Source of the DNA: Azolla caroliniana
Lineage: Eukaryota; Polypodiophyta
Reading direction: 5' to 3'
Length of the DNA stretch: 64,000 nt
Assembly (NCBI GenBank): GCA_043228905.1
Contig: JBHGNT010000007.1
Coordinates: 8,122,001-8,186,000 of the forward strand
Numbering within the stretch: the stretch's first letter is position 1; each line of letters opens with the position of its first letter. The notes beneath the pieces are model-generated. The model was not told where the DNA came from. It saw only the letters and a list, made by a program, of their open reading frames with translations, and did not search any database. A program made the translations under genes and the position numbers. Shown here piece after piece: positions 31,301 through 42,334 of the stretch.

Positions 31301-33347
31301 AATCAATGTTTTGTAGCATAGCTCGAAAATGTGACTAACATTTTGGGACCTAACATTGTGTGTTTGTAAAATTATGTGTCTACCTCAAGAGTCAAGTCTA
31401 CCATTTGGGGAGCATACAAACTAGGAATATTTCAATTGTTGTGGTCATAGATAAATGGCCACGCACATTCGCGGATTTTAAAAAAAGTTTTTATTTATAG
31501 TTTATCGTTAATAGTCATACACATCTTGTGGTCGTATGGTGGTTATAGGCAAGAGTTTGATCAACATAAATGCTTAACATGAAACATTTTGTTCGCGAAT
31601 GATTATGACAAACAATATTGCAAAGGTTTGTGTCAACATGTTTGATTTGGTAGGTTGCTTGAATTCTTTCAATGAGGAAGTATGATAATGTATTAGTTCA
31701 TATCAATTTTTGACAAGAAGAAAATAAACCTAATAATTGGTAATAACAACTTACATCATGGCATCACATGTAAATTTTCTTCAAAAGGAGATGAGTGAAA
31801 CAAGTGCAGAGCAACAACATATGTCAATATGATAATAAGAAAGAATGCAAGTGAAATGCCCCATGTGAAGATAATTAAACAATGTCCATCATAATATGAC
31901 CATTTGTTCACAATTTGGATTCTAAATATGGAAATTTTATATGTTTCAATTAGTGGTTGGACAACCGTCCAACATTTAATGGGCTTACTTTATCCTTAAT
32001 GTATTCATGGATATGTTAACAAGACTCATGGTATCAACAATCCACAATCAATAGTTGTGTTAAGAGCTATAAAGATAATGTATGTTAATAATCCAATTAT
32101 TTCTCAATAACAACACCATATTTTACGAGAAACCATTGACTATTTACTTTATCAATGGCTCAAGGATACAACGAATGTTAGCATCAACCAATGGTTTTCT
32201 TGTGCCTTAGTTGAGAGACCTTGAGATTGACAACTATCACACCATTACCTGAGAGGCAATCTTCAAAATTCTCAAGAGAGATCCAAGGTAACTAGTGTAA
32301 AAGACTAAACACGACAAGAACTTAGTGAAAGCAACGGGAAGATTCTTATTGTGTATGGAGGCTTGATGTATACCAATATTTGAGAACATTTCTTGGTGCT
32401 AATTACTTCTCAACCTCATTAGTATATATTTCCATCACAAACAAACATTAGACAATTCAATACATGAAATGCCTTATCCATCACAATCTACTACTAAAGA
32501 TATGTCTGCCTTCGGTTTCCTAACAATGTTATTGGTATCATTATAGAAACCCTTTAGTGTCATTTCGAGGTATCGAAGCCTTGTTAAAGATGACAACACC
32601 AAAGCTAAAACCATCCTTCAATTTAAACAGCTGCCTAATATCGTTCATTATTTGTCATTGAATTGTGGTTGACCCAATGATGCGGCTCTAATTATCCAAT
32701 TTCTGTACTTTTTCCAACTTTCCTTCTCATTGTTTTTTATTTAACAAAGTTTACACAAACATCATACTATTTTGCAAAGACTTAGTGTGTAATATAAGTA
32801 GATTAATAATATAAGTTAACAACTAATCGATGAAAGCTTAACATATCTAGATATAGAATCTTCTTTGAAATTGCATTGTCAAAGGCTACAAATTTTACTC
32901 CATGAAGATAACAGGATAATAAAAGTATATATGACACGTACTTATCCAATAAGATGTCTCTCACATATCAAAACTCATTCACTTTGTGTAGAGGAAGAAG
33001 CAAACATTTCTATATCTATCCATCATTTTATACCTACATATGGATACTCTTTGTAGAAAAACATTCATGGTGGAAGAGATAACACTTCATGACAACAAAG
33101 AGGAGGCCACCACTATGAGACACTGATTATTGTAATATTTGAGTTTTTAAAATTTTCTGCTTATGAAAAGAGACATGTTTGCTTATTTGAGTACTCTTGC
33201 ATATCAATAATTACACATTCCATGATATGAAGAGCATCAAATTGTTTTGTCCATGCACTCTCAAGTTTTAGTGGGTTGTTTTCATAGAGAGATGTTGTAA
33301 TAGAAAATGAGCGAGGAGTTAAGACTACACAAATTCTATTGAAGTGT
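28351..33347. other. AT-rich intergenic region, no gene recognised
   Basis: Both strands show only short or low-complexity frames. The longest (28990-29559, 189 codons) has no recognisable domain, and its codon use looks like chance translation of AT-rich DNA. A poly-G run lies at about 28534-28547. Confidence 0.55.
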
Positions 33348-33352
33348 GTGGA
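33348..33352. repeat. target-site duplication GTGGA of element D, left copy
   Basis: GTGGA precedes the left LTR and recurs at 38798-38802 after the right LTR. Confidence 0.95.
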
Positions 33353-33635
33353 TGTTGGGGCCAAGGTCGTCTGTGCGGAAGATCAAGTAGCATTCGATTG
33401 CTGTCCAGAATACCTGCTGGTGACAGTTTGTATGTCGTTGCACAGAGAGAGAGAGAGAGAGAGACACAAAAGACTCTTTATTCCACAAAACAGTAATACA
33501 ACATCCAACCTTACAAAAAGGTTACAAGGCCACTATATATAGTGACCGACTTAGGGCAACTACCCTTTATGCTAATTACATAAATGGCCAAAACGGGATA
33601 GTGTGAATACGTCCATTATACACATGTATTCGACA
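33353..33635 (-). repeat. 3' LTR of D
   Basis: Plus-strand termini TGTTGGGGCC and GTATTCGACA. The polypurine tract (GGGGGAG on the minus strand, 33636-33643) adjoins it on the element's internal side. Confidence 0.95.
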
Positions 33636-33828
33636 CTCCCCCGTAATGGGCGTATACATGGGTTATCTAAGATTACAGGTATAGACTTAGGTTCTCGGAC
33701 ATATCAGCTTTGTTCGAGTCGGCAGGGTCCGAAGGCAGAAGACCGAACTGGTCGGGTCGGAACAGTTGAAGCCGATCATTAAGGAACTGATGTCGGTTGT
33801 CGGGAACCATCCTGCTCTGTGTCCGGCT

Positions 33829-35508
33829 CTAACCGGACTGGTTTGTCGTTACGCCCATCTGATGCCGAAGAGACCGAAAGCGGTCTGCCGAAAGACACTT
33901 GGTCATTCCATCTGCGACATTGTCGGTTGTGGATATTTTCTCTAGACCGATTTTCCCTGAAATGACGCAGTCCCGAACGAAGTGATATCGAACGTCGATA
34001 TGTTTGGAGGCGTTGTGGTGAACCGGATTTTTCGACAAGGCAACAGCACCTTGACTGTCGCTGTAGACAACTGGGGCCGAGTCATGGTCGACTTGTCGAA
34101 ACGTGTGCGCCAGCCGACCGAGCCACAAAGCTTCTTTTGTTGCGTCGGACGCAGCTACATATTCTGCTTCGGTCGTTGAGGTTGCTGTGCACTCCTGAAG
34201 TTTCGACTTCCACGAGATTGCTCCATTGCCGAATTTGAAGCAGTATCCGGTTGTTGATTTCCGACTGTCTATACAGCCGGCGAAGTCCGAGTCGGTGTAA
34301 CCGACTACGCCTGAGGTTCGGTTCGGACCGAAAAGAATGCCGTGGTCTTTTGTGCCAGCCAGATATCTGAACACATGCTTGACTGCGTTCCAATGCGATC
34401 GGCCGGGATTGTGCATAAATCTGCTAACGACTCCTACGGCGTGAGAAATATCAGGCCGTGTCGCGACCATCAGGTACATAAGGGAGCCGACTGCCGGTGC
34501 ATACGGTACCGACTTCATATCTTCCCCCTCCGGACCGGATGTCGGGCAGTCTCGCTGAGAGAGCCGAAGATTCATGGGGAGCGGGGTTGAAGCAGATTTG
34601 GCTGATTGCATGTTGAAGCGTTCTAAGACACGTCGGGTATAGTCGGTCTGAGACAAAAAAAGATGTCGTTTATCGCGATGCCGACTAATCTTCATGCCAA
34701 GGATGTGTCGTGCCGGACCGAGGTCCTTCATGGCAAACTTCAACCGCAGTTGCCGAATGAGATCGGCAAGTTCGCCCGCGTGGCGTCCAGAAATGAGCAT
34801 GTCGTCCACGTAAATGATGAGGAAGATGGGTGATCCATCTTGAGCTGTGTTGGTGAAAAGACAATGGTTCTCATCGCTTTTTGAGAAGCCGATCGATTGG
34901 ATGAAGTCGTCGAACTTCTTGTACCATTGTCGCGGTGCCTGTTTGAGGCCGTATAGACTCTTCCTGAGTCGGCAGACTAGATGTTCTTGGCCAGTCGCCA
35001 CGAAGCCTTTTGGCTGCTCCATGTAAATTTCCTCGTCAAGATCACCATGGAGGAATGCTGTTTTGACATCTAGCTGAATCAGCTCCAAGTTGTCGGCTGC
35101 CACTACGCCGAGTAGGAAACGAAGGGTTGTCATTTTCACCATTGGTGAAAAAATCTCGTCGAAGTCGACACCGTATTCTTGTCGGAAGCCCTTCGCAACT
35201 AGTCTGGCCTTGTACTTTGGGGTGGTCGAATCAGACGTCTCTTTTAGTCGATAGACCCATTTGCAAGGAAGAGCACGTCGGTTCCTAGGTAATTCGACCA
35301 GATCCCAAGTCTTGTTTGCCCGAATGGAGTGCATTTCCGACTCCATCGCCAGATGCCAGGTGGCTGAATCGACAGAAGTCGATGCTTCTTCGTAAGACGT
35401 CGGTTCGCCGGCGTCGGTGAAGAAAATTCCAGGAGAATACCTCTCCGGAGGTTGCGACAGTCTCTTGGATCGGCGAGGTAAGATTGGACTGGTCGTATCG
35501 GGTATCAA
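33829..35508 (-). CDS. D reverse transcriptase and RNase H (downstream of an in-frame UAG)
   Basis: 559 codons from the first Met after the UAG. RT: LPCKWVYRLKETSD (about 80-93), KARLVAKGFRQEYGVDFDEI, LDVKTAFLHGDLDEEIYM (146-163), SLYGLKQAPRQWY, and the catalytic motif IIYVDDMLIS with YVDD at 233-236. RNase H: VVGYTDSDFAGCIDS, ATSTTEAEYVAASDATKEAL, VVYSDSQGAVALSKN, HIDVRYHFVRD. All catalytic acids are present. It is in the same frame as the upstream gag-integrase ORF, so the two were one polyprotein; about 11 further residues lie between the UAG and this Met. It would copy the element RNA in cytoplasmic particles. Confidence 0.93.
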   Translation of the reverse strand: MIPDTTSPILPRRSKRLSQPPERYSPGIFFTDAGEPTSYEEASTSVDSATWHLAMESEMHSIRANKTWDLVELPRNRRALPCKWVYRLKETSDSTTPKYKARLVAKGFRQEYGVDFDEIFSPMVKMTTLRFLLGVVAADNLELIQLDVKTAFLHGDLDEEIYMEQPKGFVATGQEHLVCRLRKSLYGLKQAPRQWYKKFDDFIQSIGFSKSDENHCLFTNTAQDGSPIFLIIYVDDMLISGRHAGELADLIRQLRLKFAMKDLGPARHILGMKISRHRDKRHLFLSQTDYTRRVLERFNMQSAKSASTPLPMNLRLSQRDCPTSGPEGEDMKSVPYAPAVGSLMYLMVATRPDISHAVGVVSRFMHNPGRSHWNAVKHVFRYLAGTKDHGILFGPNRTSGVVGYTDSDFAGCIDSRKSTTGYCFKFGNGAISWKSKLQECTATSTTEAEYVAASDATKEALWLGRLAHTFRQVDHDSAPVVYSDSQGAVALSKNPVHHNASKHIDVRYHFVRDCVISGKIGLEKISTTDNVADGMTKCLSADRFRSLRHQMGVTTNQSG

Positions 35509-35538
35509 GGTCGGATGGTCCGAAAGCGGATTGTTCTG

Positions 35539-37845
35539 CTATGCCGAGTCGGGGTTGTCCGAGTCGGTAGTGTAAGGTTCAGCTACCCGTGAAGCTGACC
35601 GTGTGTTGAGAGCGGGGCCTTCTTGAAGGGTCGGCACATCGGAAAATGTTACCCTTCGGACTTCAATCGGTTTTTCGACTGATGGATTCATAGCCGACTC
35701 GTTGAACACAACGTCCGAACTTCGAACGATTTGTCTGCGTTCGGGGTCCCAGAGTCGGTATCCCATTTCGCCGTCTGATCCATATCCAAGAAAAATGCAT
35801 TTCTTGGACCGAGGTGCAAGTTTTCGGCGATCATCTTTCGGAATAAGGGCGTACGCCTCGCATCCGAAGATCCTCAGCTTGTCGTAATTCGGCTTACTGC
35901 CGATCCATAGTTCTTGAGGAATTTGAAGTCCTAGAGGTCTGCTTGGCGACATATTGATTATGTGTGCTGCCGTGAGTAGAGCCTCTGCCCAGAAGCCATC
36001 CGATAGTCCGGAGTGTTGGAGCATGGAAACTATCCGTTCTTGGATTGTCCGATTCATGCGTTCGGCAATCCCGTTTTGCTCCGGACTGTGTGGTGCCGTA
36101 AATTCACGTCGAATGCCGCGTTGTCGGCAGAATTTGACGAATTCTTCTGATTTGAACTCTCCCCCATTGTCGGTCCGAAAGCATTTCAGCTTTCGGTCGG
36201 TTTGATTTTCTACCATAGCGAGCCAATCGGAGAAGATCGAGAAGACACGATCTTTGGTGCGAATTGGATAAGCCCACACCTTTCGAGTCGAATCGTCAAT
36301 AAAACTGACGAAGTAAGAGGCACCGCCAAGAGACTGATGCGGCATCGGGCCACAGACGTCTGAGTGGACTAAATCGAGAGGTCTCGTTTCTCTTGGTGCT
36401 GATGTCGGGTGTGATGCGGCTGCTTGTTTGCCATACTGACAATGCTCGCAGAATTGATGGTCGGAGAAGGAGAGTTTGGGGATGTATCCGGCTCTAGATA
36501 GATGCGTAATGCCGGCCTTGCTGAGGTGTCCTAATCTTCGGTGCCATAGTGATGACACAGGGATATCCACCAAAAACAGGTTACCCTCTCTGAGCGTAAC
36601 ATGTAACGGATACAGTGAGTGTATCTTGGGTCCTCTAGCAAGCAGGAGGTTCCCCCTGTGGAGTGTCCACCCTCCCGAAGAGAAACCGGCACGAATGCCA
36701 TCTTCATCTAGTTGTCCGACTGAGATCAATGGCCTTGAGAGCTCGGGTACATGTCGGACATTGTGGAGTACAAGTGTAGAGCCACCTGCAAGGTTGAGCT
36801 CTACTGTGCCGATTCCGATGATGTCACAGTGTTGTGAGTTGCCGACTCGAACTGAGTCGGAGTGACGGATCGTATATTGCCGAAATTGGGATCGATGAGG
36901 AGTCACGTGAAATGACGCGCCCGAATCTAAGAGCCATGTGCTCGATTCTTCAGTCGTGAGTAGAACTTCTGATCCGACTGGATTTTCGATTGTTAGTATA
37001 TTCGGGTCGTCCGGTAGTACATCAGCTGAGAAGCTGACGTAATTGATCTCCTCATGCCGGCCACTCTTCTTGTTGTTCTTGTTCTTGAGTGCGCGGCAGT
37101 CGGCTTTGATGTGTCCGGGTTTCTTGCAATAATTGCAGATTCGGTTATCCCGTGACTGGCTCCGTCTTCGCTGATTGTTCGGCGGCCGTGAGGAATCTCT
37201 TCCTCGTATGTTCGATCGTTCTGTCGAACCTTGTACTACGTAAGCGTCGTCTGTTGAGTCTTTGGCGAAAGACTTTCTCCGAGCTGCTTCGGTCAGGATT
37301 GCGCTCGTGACTTCGGAGTATTTAACAGCCGTGGTTGACGCATTGCACACAGTTGTGACGAAAGTTTCCCATGATGAGGGAAGGCTACTCATGAGTATCA
37401 TTGCTCTGAGTTCATCCTCGATTGCCGTCCCCTGTGACGAGATTTGGGAGCTTATGCTTTCGTACTCATTGAGGTGTGCTTGAACCGAATCGGATTCTTT
37501 CATCCGCAAGTTGTAGAGGCGCCGGATCAGAAACATCTTCGTTGCGGCGACCTTCTTTTCGTAAGTGTCCGACAGTGTTTTCCACAGTTCGAATGCTGTC
37601 GTACACGATTGCACCGTAAAGTATACCGATTCCGATAGGTGCATCCGAATCGTGGCGCGGACGATTCTGTCCAGCTTCTGCCACTCAATTGGTTTGTATC
37701 CTTCTGGAGGTTCTTCATTTTCGATGGGATCGATTTGCCCCTTGACTATGAGATAGTCTTGCATTTGTTCCTTCCAGAAGTTGAAGTTCGATCCATCGAA
37801 CTTTCGTAGACTCATTTCTGACGAGCCGGATGTTGATGCCATCAA
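35539..37845 (-). CDS. D gag, protease and integrase
   Basis: 768 codons. The gag core (KFDGSNFNFWKEQMQDYLIV, LILMSSLPSSWE-type motif near 150-160) is followed by a CCHC zinc knuckle CNYCKKPGHIKADC (237-250). Protease DSGA is at 307-310. The pre-integrase domain has LWHRRLGH (433-440) and CEHCQYGKQ. The integrase core has D496 (HSDVCGP), D559 (RTDNGGEF) and E595 (NGIAERMN), the exact D-D-35-E spacing. The C-terminus has IFGCEAYALIP and CIFLGYGSDGEMGYRLWDP. The ORF ends with TAG at 35539-35541 where the sister families continue; a CAG codon follows it directly. Confidence 0.95.
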   Translation of the reverse strand: MMASTSGSSEMSLRKFDGSNFNFWKEQMQDYLIVKGQIDPIENEEPPEGYKPIEWQKLDRIVRATIRMHLSESVYFTVQSCTTAFELWKTLSDTYEKKVAATKMFLIRRLYNLRMKESDSVQAHLNEYESISSQISSQGTAIEDELRAMILMSSLPSSWETFVTTVCNASTTAVKYSEVTSAILTEAARRKSFAKDSTDDAYVVQGSTERSNIRGRDSSRPPNNQRRRSQSRDNRICNYCKKPGHIKADCRALKNKNNKKSGRHEEINYVSFSADVLPDDPNILTIENPVGSEVLLTTEESSTWLLDSGASFHVTPHRSQFRQYTIRHSDSVRVGNSQHCDIIGIGTVELNLAGGSTLVLHNVRHVPELSRPLISVGQLDEDGIRAGFSSGGWTLHRGNLLLARGPKIHSLYPLHVTLREGNLFLVDIPVSSLWHRRLGHLSKAGITHLSRAGYIPKLSFSDHQFCEHCQYGKQAAASHPTSAPRETRPLDLVHSDVCGPMPHQSLGGASYFVSFIDDSTRKVWAYPIRTKDRVFSIFSDWLAMVENQTDRKLKCFRTDNGGEFKSEEFVKFCRQRGIRREFTAPHSPEQNGIAERMNRTIQERIVSMLQHSGLSDGFWAEALLTAAHIINMSPSRPLGLQIPQELWIGSKPNYDKLRIFGCEAYALIPKDDRRKLAPRSKKCIFLGYGSDGEMGYRLWDPERRQIVRSSDVVFNESAMNPSVEKPIEVRRVTFSDVPTLQEGPALNTRSASRVAEPYTTDSDNPDSA

Positions 37846-38500
37846 GTTCGGTTTTGGTTGACGAAGCTCGGTTCGGAGTTGACTACGAACCTTGTTGGAG
37901 TGCAGCCGGTTGGCTCACCCGATATCGTTCTAGTCGGATTTGAACCCGAGTCGGTTCGGCTTCGGAACTTGCTCGAATTGACTCCGGTAGCTTGAGGGAC
38001 AGAACCGACTGGTCTTCCCGAATGTTGCCGAGTCGGAGTGAGCCCGGTTCGCTTCGGATATATATGCCGAATACCGATTATTGAAACCGATTATCTGGAC
38101 CGATTCTGCTTCGGTTGACTGCAGCGACGAGAGAGGTGGATCCAACTGATCCTCTCGAATGTCGATCAGCCTGATGAAGCACGAATTTGGGGTTGTTGTC
38201 TTGAGACCGATCTGCACCGAGTGGTTACAACGAGCGGCGTTTGATTACCTCTTCGGATGCCGTTTAACCGGGTGGAGCACGATCGTGTCAATGTTGCACA
38301 AGGGGATTTCACCTCGAGCGGTTACGATCACAAGGAACGAAGTACAACCTGCTGGCTTACTCCAAGCAAAGATGATCTAACGCGATGAGATGCAAACCTG
38401 GTTTTTTTTCTTCTTCTTCTTCTCTCTTCTTCGAATGACGCAGGAAACCGAATGCTGAGACGACGGCCGACAGCGGATTGAGGGACCGACTACTGTGCAG

Positions 38501-38512
38501 GCTCTGATACCA
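38501..38512 (-). other. primer-binding site of D
   Basis: The plus strand GCTCTGATACCA is the complement of TGGTATCAGAGC, two bases inside the 5' LTR of this minus-strand element. The leader between it and the gag start (37846-38500) is about 655 nt with no long ORF. Confidence 0.92.
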
Positions 38513-38514
38513 GA

Positions 38515-38797
38515 TGTTGGGGCCAAGGTCGTCTGTGCGGAAGATCAAGTAGCATTCGATTGCTGTCCAGAATACCTGCTGGTGACAGTTTGTATGTCGT
38601 TGCACAGAGAGAGAGAGAGAGAGACACACAAAAGACTCTTTATTCCACAAAACAGTAATACAACATCCAACCTTACAAAAAGGTTACAAGGCCACTATAT
38701 ATAGTGACCGACTTAGGGCAACTACCCTTTATGCTAATTACATAAATGACCAAAACGGGATAGTGTGAATACGTCCATTATACACATGTATTCGACA
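38515..38797 (-). repeat. 5' LTR of D
   Basis: 283 bp, almost identical to the 3' LTR. On the minus strand it includes TATA-like TATATAGTGGCC and the internal CT tract. Confidence 0.95.
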
Positions 38798-38981
38798 GTG
38801 GAATGCTATATACTAATGTGACAGAACTCGAAAGATGTTAACAACTAATCATTTCTAGTCAATGCATTATGAGATATCACCATCCCTATACAAAACTAAT
38901 AACTTACTAGCTAGCACATATATTTGTCCCATATGAACCTCTTCTACCTATGGGAGGTACTCCATGTAAAGACATAGACAT

Positions 38982-39105
38982 CCATAAATGTTAAACTCCA
39001 GACCCCAATAAGAATCCATTTTGGAGACCTTCCATAAATGTTAAACTCCAGACCCCAATAAGAATCCATTCTGGAGACCTTCCATAAATGTTAAACTCCA
39101 AACCT
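38982..39105. repeat. 50-bp tandem repeat, about 2.5 copies
   Basis: CCATAAATGTTAAACTCCAG begins units at 38982 and 39032, with a partial third at 39082. The first two differ by one base. It lies about 600 bp upstream of the PPR gene, in sequence without other features (38803-39650). Confidence 0.92.
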
Positions 39106-39685
39106 CAAAACAAGATTTTCCTTGAATCTTAAACCCTAAGCCCTAAAAGCATGGATGTGATTTGTCTGTGAGCTCATAAGCCTCATAAAAACCGCTTCCT
39201 AAGCAACCCTAAGGTACTCTCAATGTGAAAGCATAGACTTTGAGAGCTCCTAAGCCTCGTAAAACCCTCTTCCTAAGCAACCCTAATGAACTTTGAATGT
39301 GAAAGCATAGATTTCTACGAACCATATTGCAAATTTCTATGTGCACCCAATCCTAGAGGCGAGTGGCTTCACTAAGCTAAAACGCCAAATGAGGCACCAT
39401 TTTAACTATGTACATAAGCACCCCCTTGTTTGTAAATTGTACATATATATATTCATAAGGAACTACCCAATGTTCCAAAGGGGGAGGTGACATAAGATGA
39501 TCCGAATTAGTCCTTAAATGTCAACGTGTCCGGATCAGAACTTCATCAGCAGCTTATGGAACCAATCCCATAGCCATCATGAAGCACAAGCACAAGAAGA
39601 AGAAGAAGAAGAAGAAGAAGAGCAAAAGCTAAAGCAAGGTTAAGAAGAACCTACAATGGCGACACCCTAGAAGGTAAGCACATAT

Positions 39686-42334
39686 ATGGTTATGGCAAAT
39701 CCTAATATCCATTCTCTCAATGCCCTCGTCACTGGCTATATTAAGAATGACAAACCAAAGCAAGCTCTGTTGTTGTACCATCAAATGCAAAAGGAGGATC
39801 TTTTGTATCTCAATCAACATACAATTTTGGGTTTGCTCAAGGCTTGTGGAAAATGTAAAGATATTGGAATAGGTCTACGTATCCATGTTCTTGTTGTTGG
39901 AATGGGTTTACTTGAAATAAATTCTTTTATCGTAAGCACGCTAGTGGATATGTATGCAAAATGTGGGTTTGTTATCAAAGCAAAGCAAATTTTTATGAAG
40001 ATTTGTGTTCGAGATGTGGTCTCATGGACATCTCTCATTGCTGGGTATTGTGACAATGACAGTGGTGTGAAAGCACTTGAATGCTTCGAAGAAATGAAAG
40101 AAGATCAAATCTCACCAAATGATGTCACTTTTGCATGTGTATTAAAGGCTTGTTCGTATGTGGTTGCAAGAGGTAAAGGTCAAGAAATACACGAGGAGAT
40201 TGAACGACGGGGATTGCTTGAAAGAAATATCTTCCTAGGTAGCACCCTGGTTGATATGTATGCTAGATTTGGTTACCTTAGAAAGGCAAAAGAAGTTTTT
40301 GATAATATCCCAATCACTCGAAATGATGTCGCATGGAATACACTAATCTCTGCCTATACCACATATGGGTGTGGTGATGAAGCGCTTGAATGCTGTGAAT
40401 GGATGCAAAATGAAGGCATCTCTCCAACTGATATCACTTTTGTTTGTAGCTTAAATGCTTGTGCTAGGGTACGATCCATAAGGAAGGGTAAAATATTGCA
40501 TGCTATTACAGAATCACAAGGTATATTAGAAAGAGATGTTGTTATTGGTAGTAGCTTGGTTGATATGTATGCTAAATGTGGCCATCTTTCTATGGCTCAT
40601 CAGGTTTTTGATGAGATTCCTCTCCGAAATGTAGTTGCGTGGACGGCACTCATGTCTGGGTATGTTGAAAATGAAAATTTTGTGGAAGCTCTTGATCTTT
40701 TAGAGCAAATGCAACATGAAGGGATAACCCCTAATTCAGTCACATATCTTTGTATCTTGAAAGCCTGTGGTAATTTACGAGCTATACGTAAAGGTGAAGA
40801 AATACATAACGATTTAAAAAAGCAAGGATTCCTTCAGAAAGATGTTGTCATTGGAAATGCTATTATTGATATGTATGCGAAATGTGGTTTGCTTGGTATA
40901 GCAAAAGAGGTGCTCAATCTGATTCCTATTCGGAATGTAGTTTCGTGGACCTCACTTATTGCAGGGTACAATGATCATGGGTATGGTGAAGAGGCATTAA
41001 GATGCTTTGAAGAGATGAAGCTTCAGGGAATATCTCCAAACAATGTCACATTTGTTTGTGCATTAGATGCATGTGGCAATATAAATGCATTGGAAGAAGG
41101 GATTACCATTCATGCTGAGATTGAAAGACAAGGCTTCAGGGAAAGAGATGACAGTAGTATCGGCAATGCTTTGGTGGATATGTACACAAAATGTGGTTGG
41201 CTTTCAATAGGACAAGAAATCTTCAGTAGGCTTCAAAATCGAAGCCTAGTGTCGTGGACAGCACTTATAGCGGGATATGCCAAACATGGTCATGGAGAAA
41301 AAGCTCTGTATTGTTTCGAATACATGCAATCCCATGATGTATCTCCAGACGTTGTTACATATTTCTGGTGCCTAAAAGCTTGTAGCCTCATAGGTGCCAT
41401 AAATAAGGGTGTGGAGATACATCTTGCGATTGAAAGGCAAGCATTATTTAAAAAAGATATTATTCTTAATAATGCACTTATTGAAATGTACATAAAATGT
41501 GGTTCTCTTAATCTAGCACAGCAAGTATTTGACAAGATTCAAACCCCAGATATGGTATCTTGGACCATATTGATTGGAGGTTATGTTGAACATGGACATG
41601 GAGAGGATGCAGTCAAGTGTTTTGAACATTTTCGATTTGAGGGCATATCCCCAACTGCTAATTTACTGGTATATATCATGAAAGCTTGTGGTATGATAGG
41701 TGCCTCAGAGAAAGTTGAGGAAATCCATGCTGATATTGAAAGCCAAGGGTTGCTAGAGAAGGACCTAGTCATTGGTAACACCTTGCTAGATATCTATGCT
41801 AAATGTGGTTCTCTTGAAAAAGCACGAGAAGTTTTTGCAGGGCTTCCGGTACGAGATGTGGTGGCATGGACATCACTAATGACAGGGTATACCCAGCTTG
41901 GTGAAATTGAAAATGTTTTCATCATTTTTGATCGAATGTTAGGAGAGGGCATATCACCAGACAAAGTCTCATTTCTTGTTGTTCTCACCGCATGCAGTCG
42001 TAAAGGTTTACTTGATCAAAGTTGGACATATTTTGAAGCAATGAGCCAACACTATGGTATTGCTCCTAGTATTCACCACCATGCGTGTATGCTGGATGTG
42101 CTTAGTCGATCCGGTCATTTACACAAGGCCTTAGAGATTTTAAAAGAGTCAGAATTTTGCTCAGACCTTGTCATATGGCGCAGTATCTTGGAATCTTGTA
42201 GAAATTGCGGAAACTTGAAGATGGGGTTAGAAGCCTTTGAACATGCAGTCAATTTGGATAACAAACACCCATTGGCCCACATGTATGCGAGTACGGTACA
42301 ACCACAAAAGATAAACATGGAATATGAAGTGTGA
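39686..42334 (+). CDS. PLS-class pentatricopeptide-repeat protein
   Basis: An intronless 882-codon frame built almost entirely of PPR motifs. Eight P-type openings (WTSLIAGY, WNTLISAY, WTALMSGY and similar), eight L-type (VLKAC, SLNAC, IMKAC and similar) and seven clear S-type motifs (LVDMYAKCG and similar) alternate, giving about 24 motifs in P-L-S order. PPR proteins bind single-stranded RNA in mitochondria or plastids, and PLS members usually direct C-to-U editing. The tail has WRSILESCRNCGNLKMGLEA, the beginning of an E domain, but stops soon after; a full E domain and DYW deaminase are absent. The N-terminus starts directly in a repeat and shows no transit peptide. An in-frame ATG at 39656 is cut off by TAG 39668-39670. 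It may be a functional E-less protein relying on a partner, or a recently truncated copy. Confidence 0.9.
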   Translation: MVMANPNIHSLNALVTGYIKNDKPKQALLLYHQMQKEDLLYLNQHTILGLLKACGKCKDIGIGLRIHVLVVGMGLLEINSFIVSTLVDMYAKCGFVIKAKQIFMKICVRDVVSWTSLIAGYCDNDSGVKALECFEEMKEDQISPNDVTFACVLKACSYVVARGKGQEIHEEIERRGLLERNIFLGSTLVDMYARFGYLRKAKEVFDNIPITRNDVAWNTLISAYTTYGCGDEALECCEWMQNEGISPTDITFVCSLNACARVRSIRKGKILHAITESQGILERDVVIGSSLVDMYAKCGHLSMAHQVFDEIPLRNVVAWTALMSGYVENENFVEALDLLEQMQHEGITPNSVTYLCILKACGNLRAIRKGEEIHNDLKKQGFLQKDVVIGNAIIDMYAKCGLLGIAKEVLNLIPIRNVVSWTSLIAGYNDHGYGEEALRCFEEMKLQGISPNNVTFVCALDACGNINALEEGITIHAEIERQGFRERDDSSIGNALVDMYTKCGWLSIGQEIFSRLQNRSLVSWTALIAGYAKHGHGEKALYCFEYMQSHDVSPDVVTYFWCLKACSLIGAINKGVEIHLAIERQALFKKDIILNNALIEMYIKCGSLNLAQQVFDKIQTPDMVSWTILIGGYVEHGHGEDAVKCFEHFRFEGISPTANLLVYIMKACGMIGASEKVEEIHADIESQGLLEKDLVIGNTLLDIYAKCGSLEKAREVFAGLPVRDVVAWTSLMTGYTQLGEIENVFIIFDRMLGEGISPDKVSFLVVLTACSRKGLLDQSWTYFEAMSQHYGIAPSIHHHACMLDVLSRSGHLHKALEILKESEFCSDLVIWRSILESCRNCGNLKMGLEAFEHAVNLDNKHPLAHMYASTVQPQKINMEYEV

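Larger units (their letters stand above)
33353..38797 (-). mobile_element. young Ty1/copia element D
   Basis: A 5,445-bp minus-strand element with 283-bp LTRs, primer-binding site, gag-pol and polypurine tract, flanked by a perfect 5-bp TSD. The LTRs differ only in the GA/CA microsatellite and, outside it, one G/A substitution that I can see, so insertion is recent. The coding region spans 33829-37845 with a single in-frame UAG and no frameshift. It is the best-preserved element in the window and could have been mobile very recently, perhaps in trans. Confidence 0.96.
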
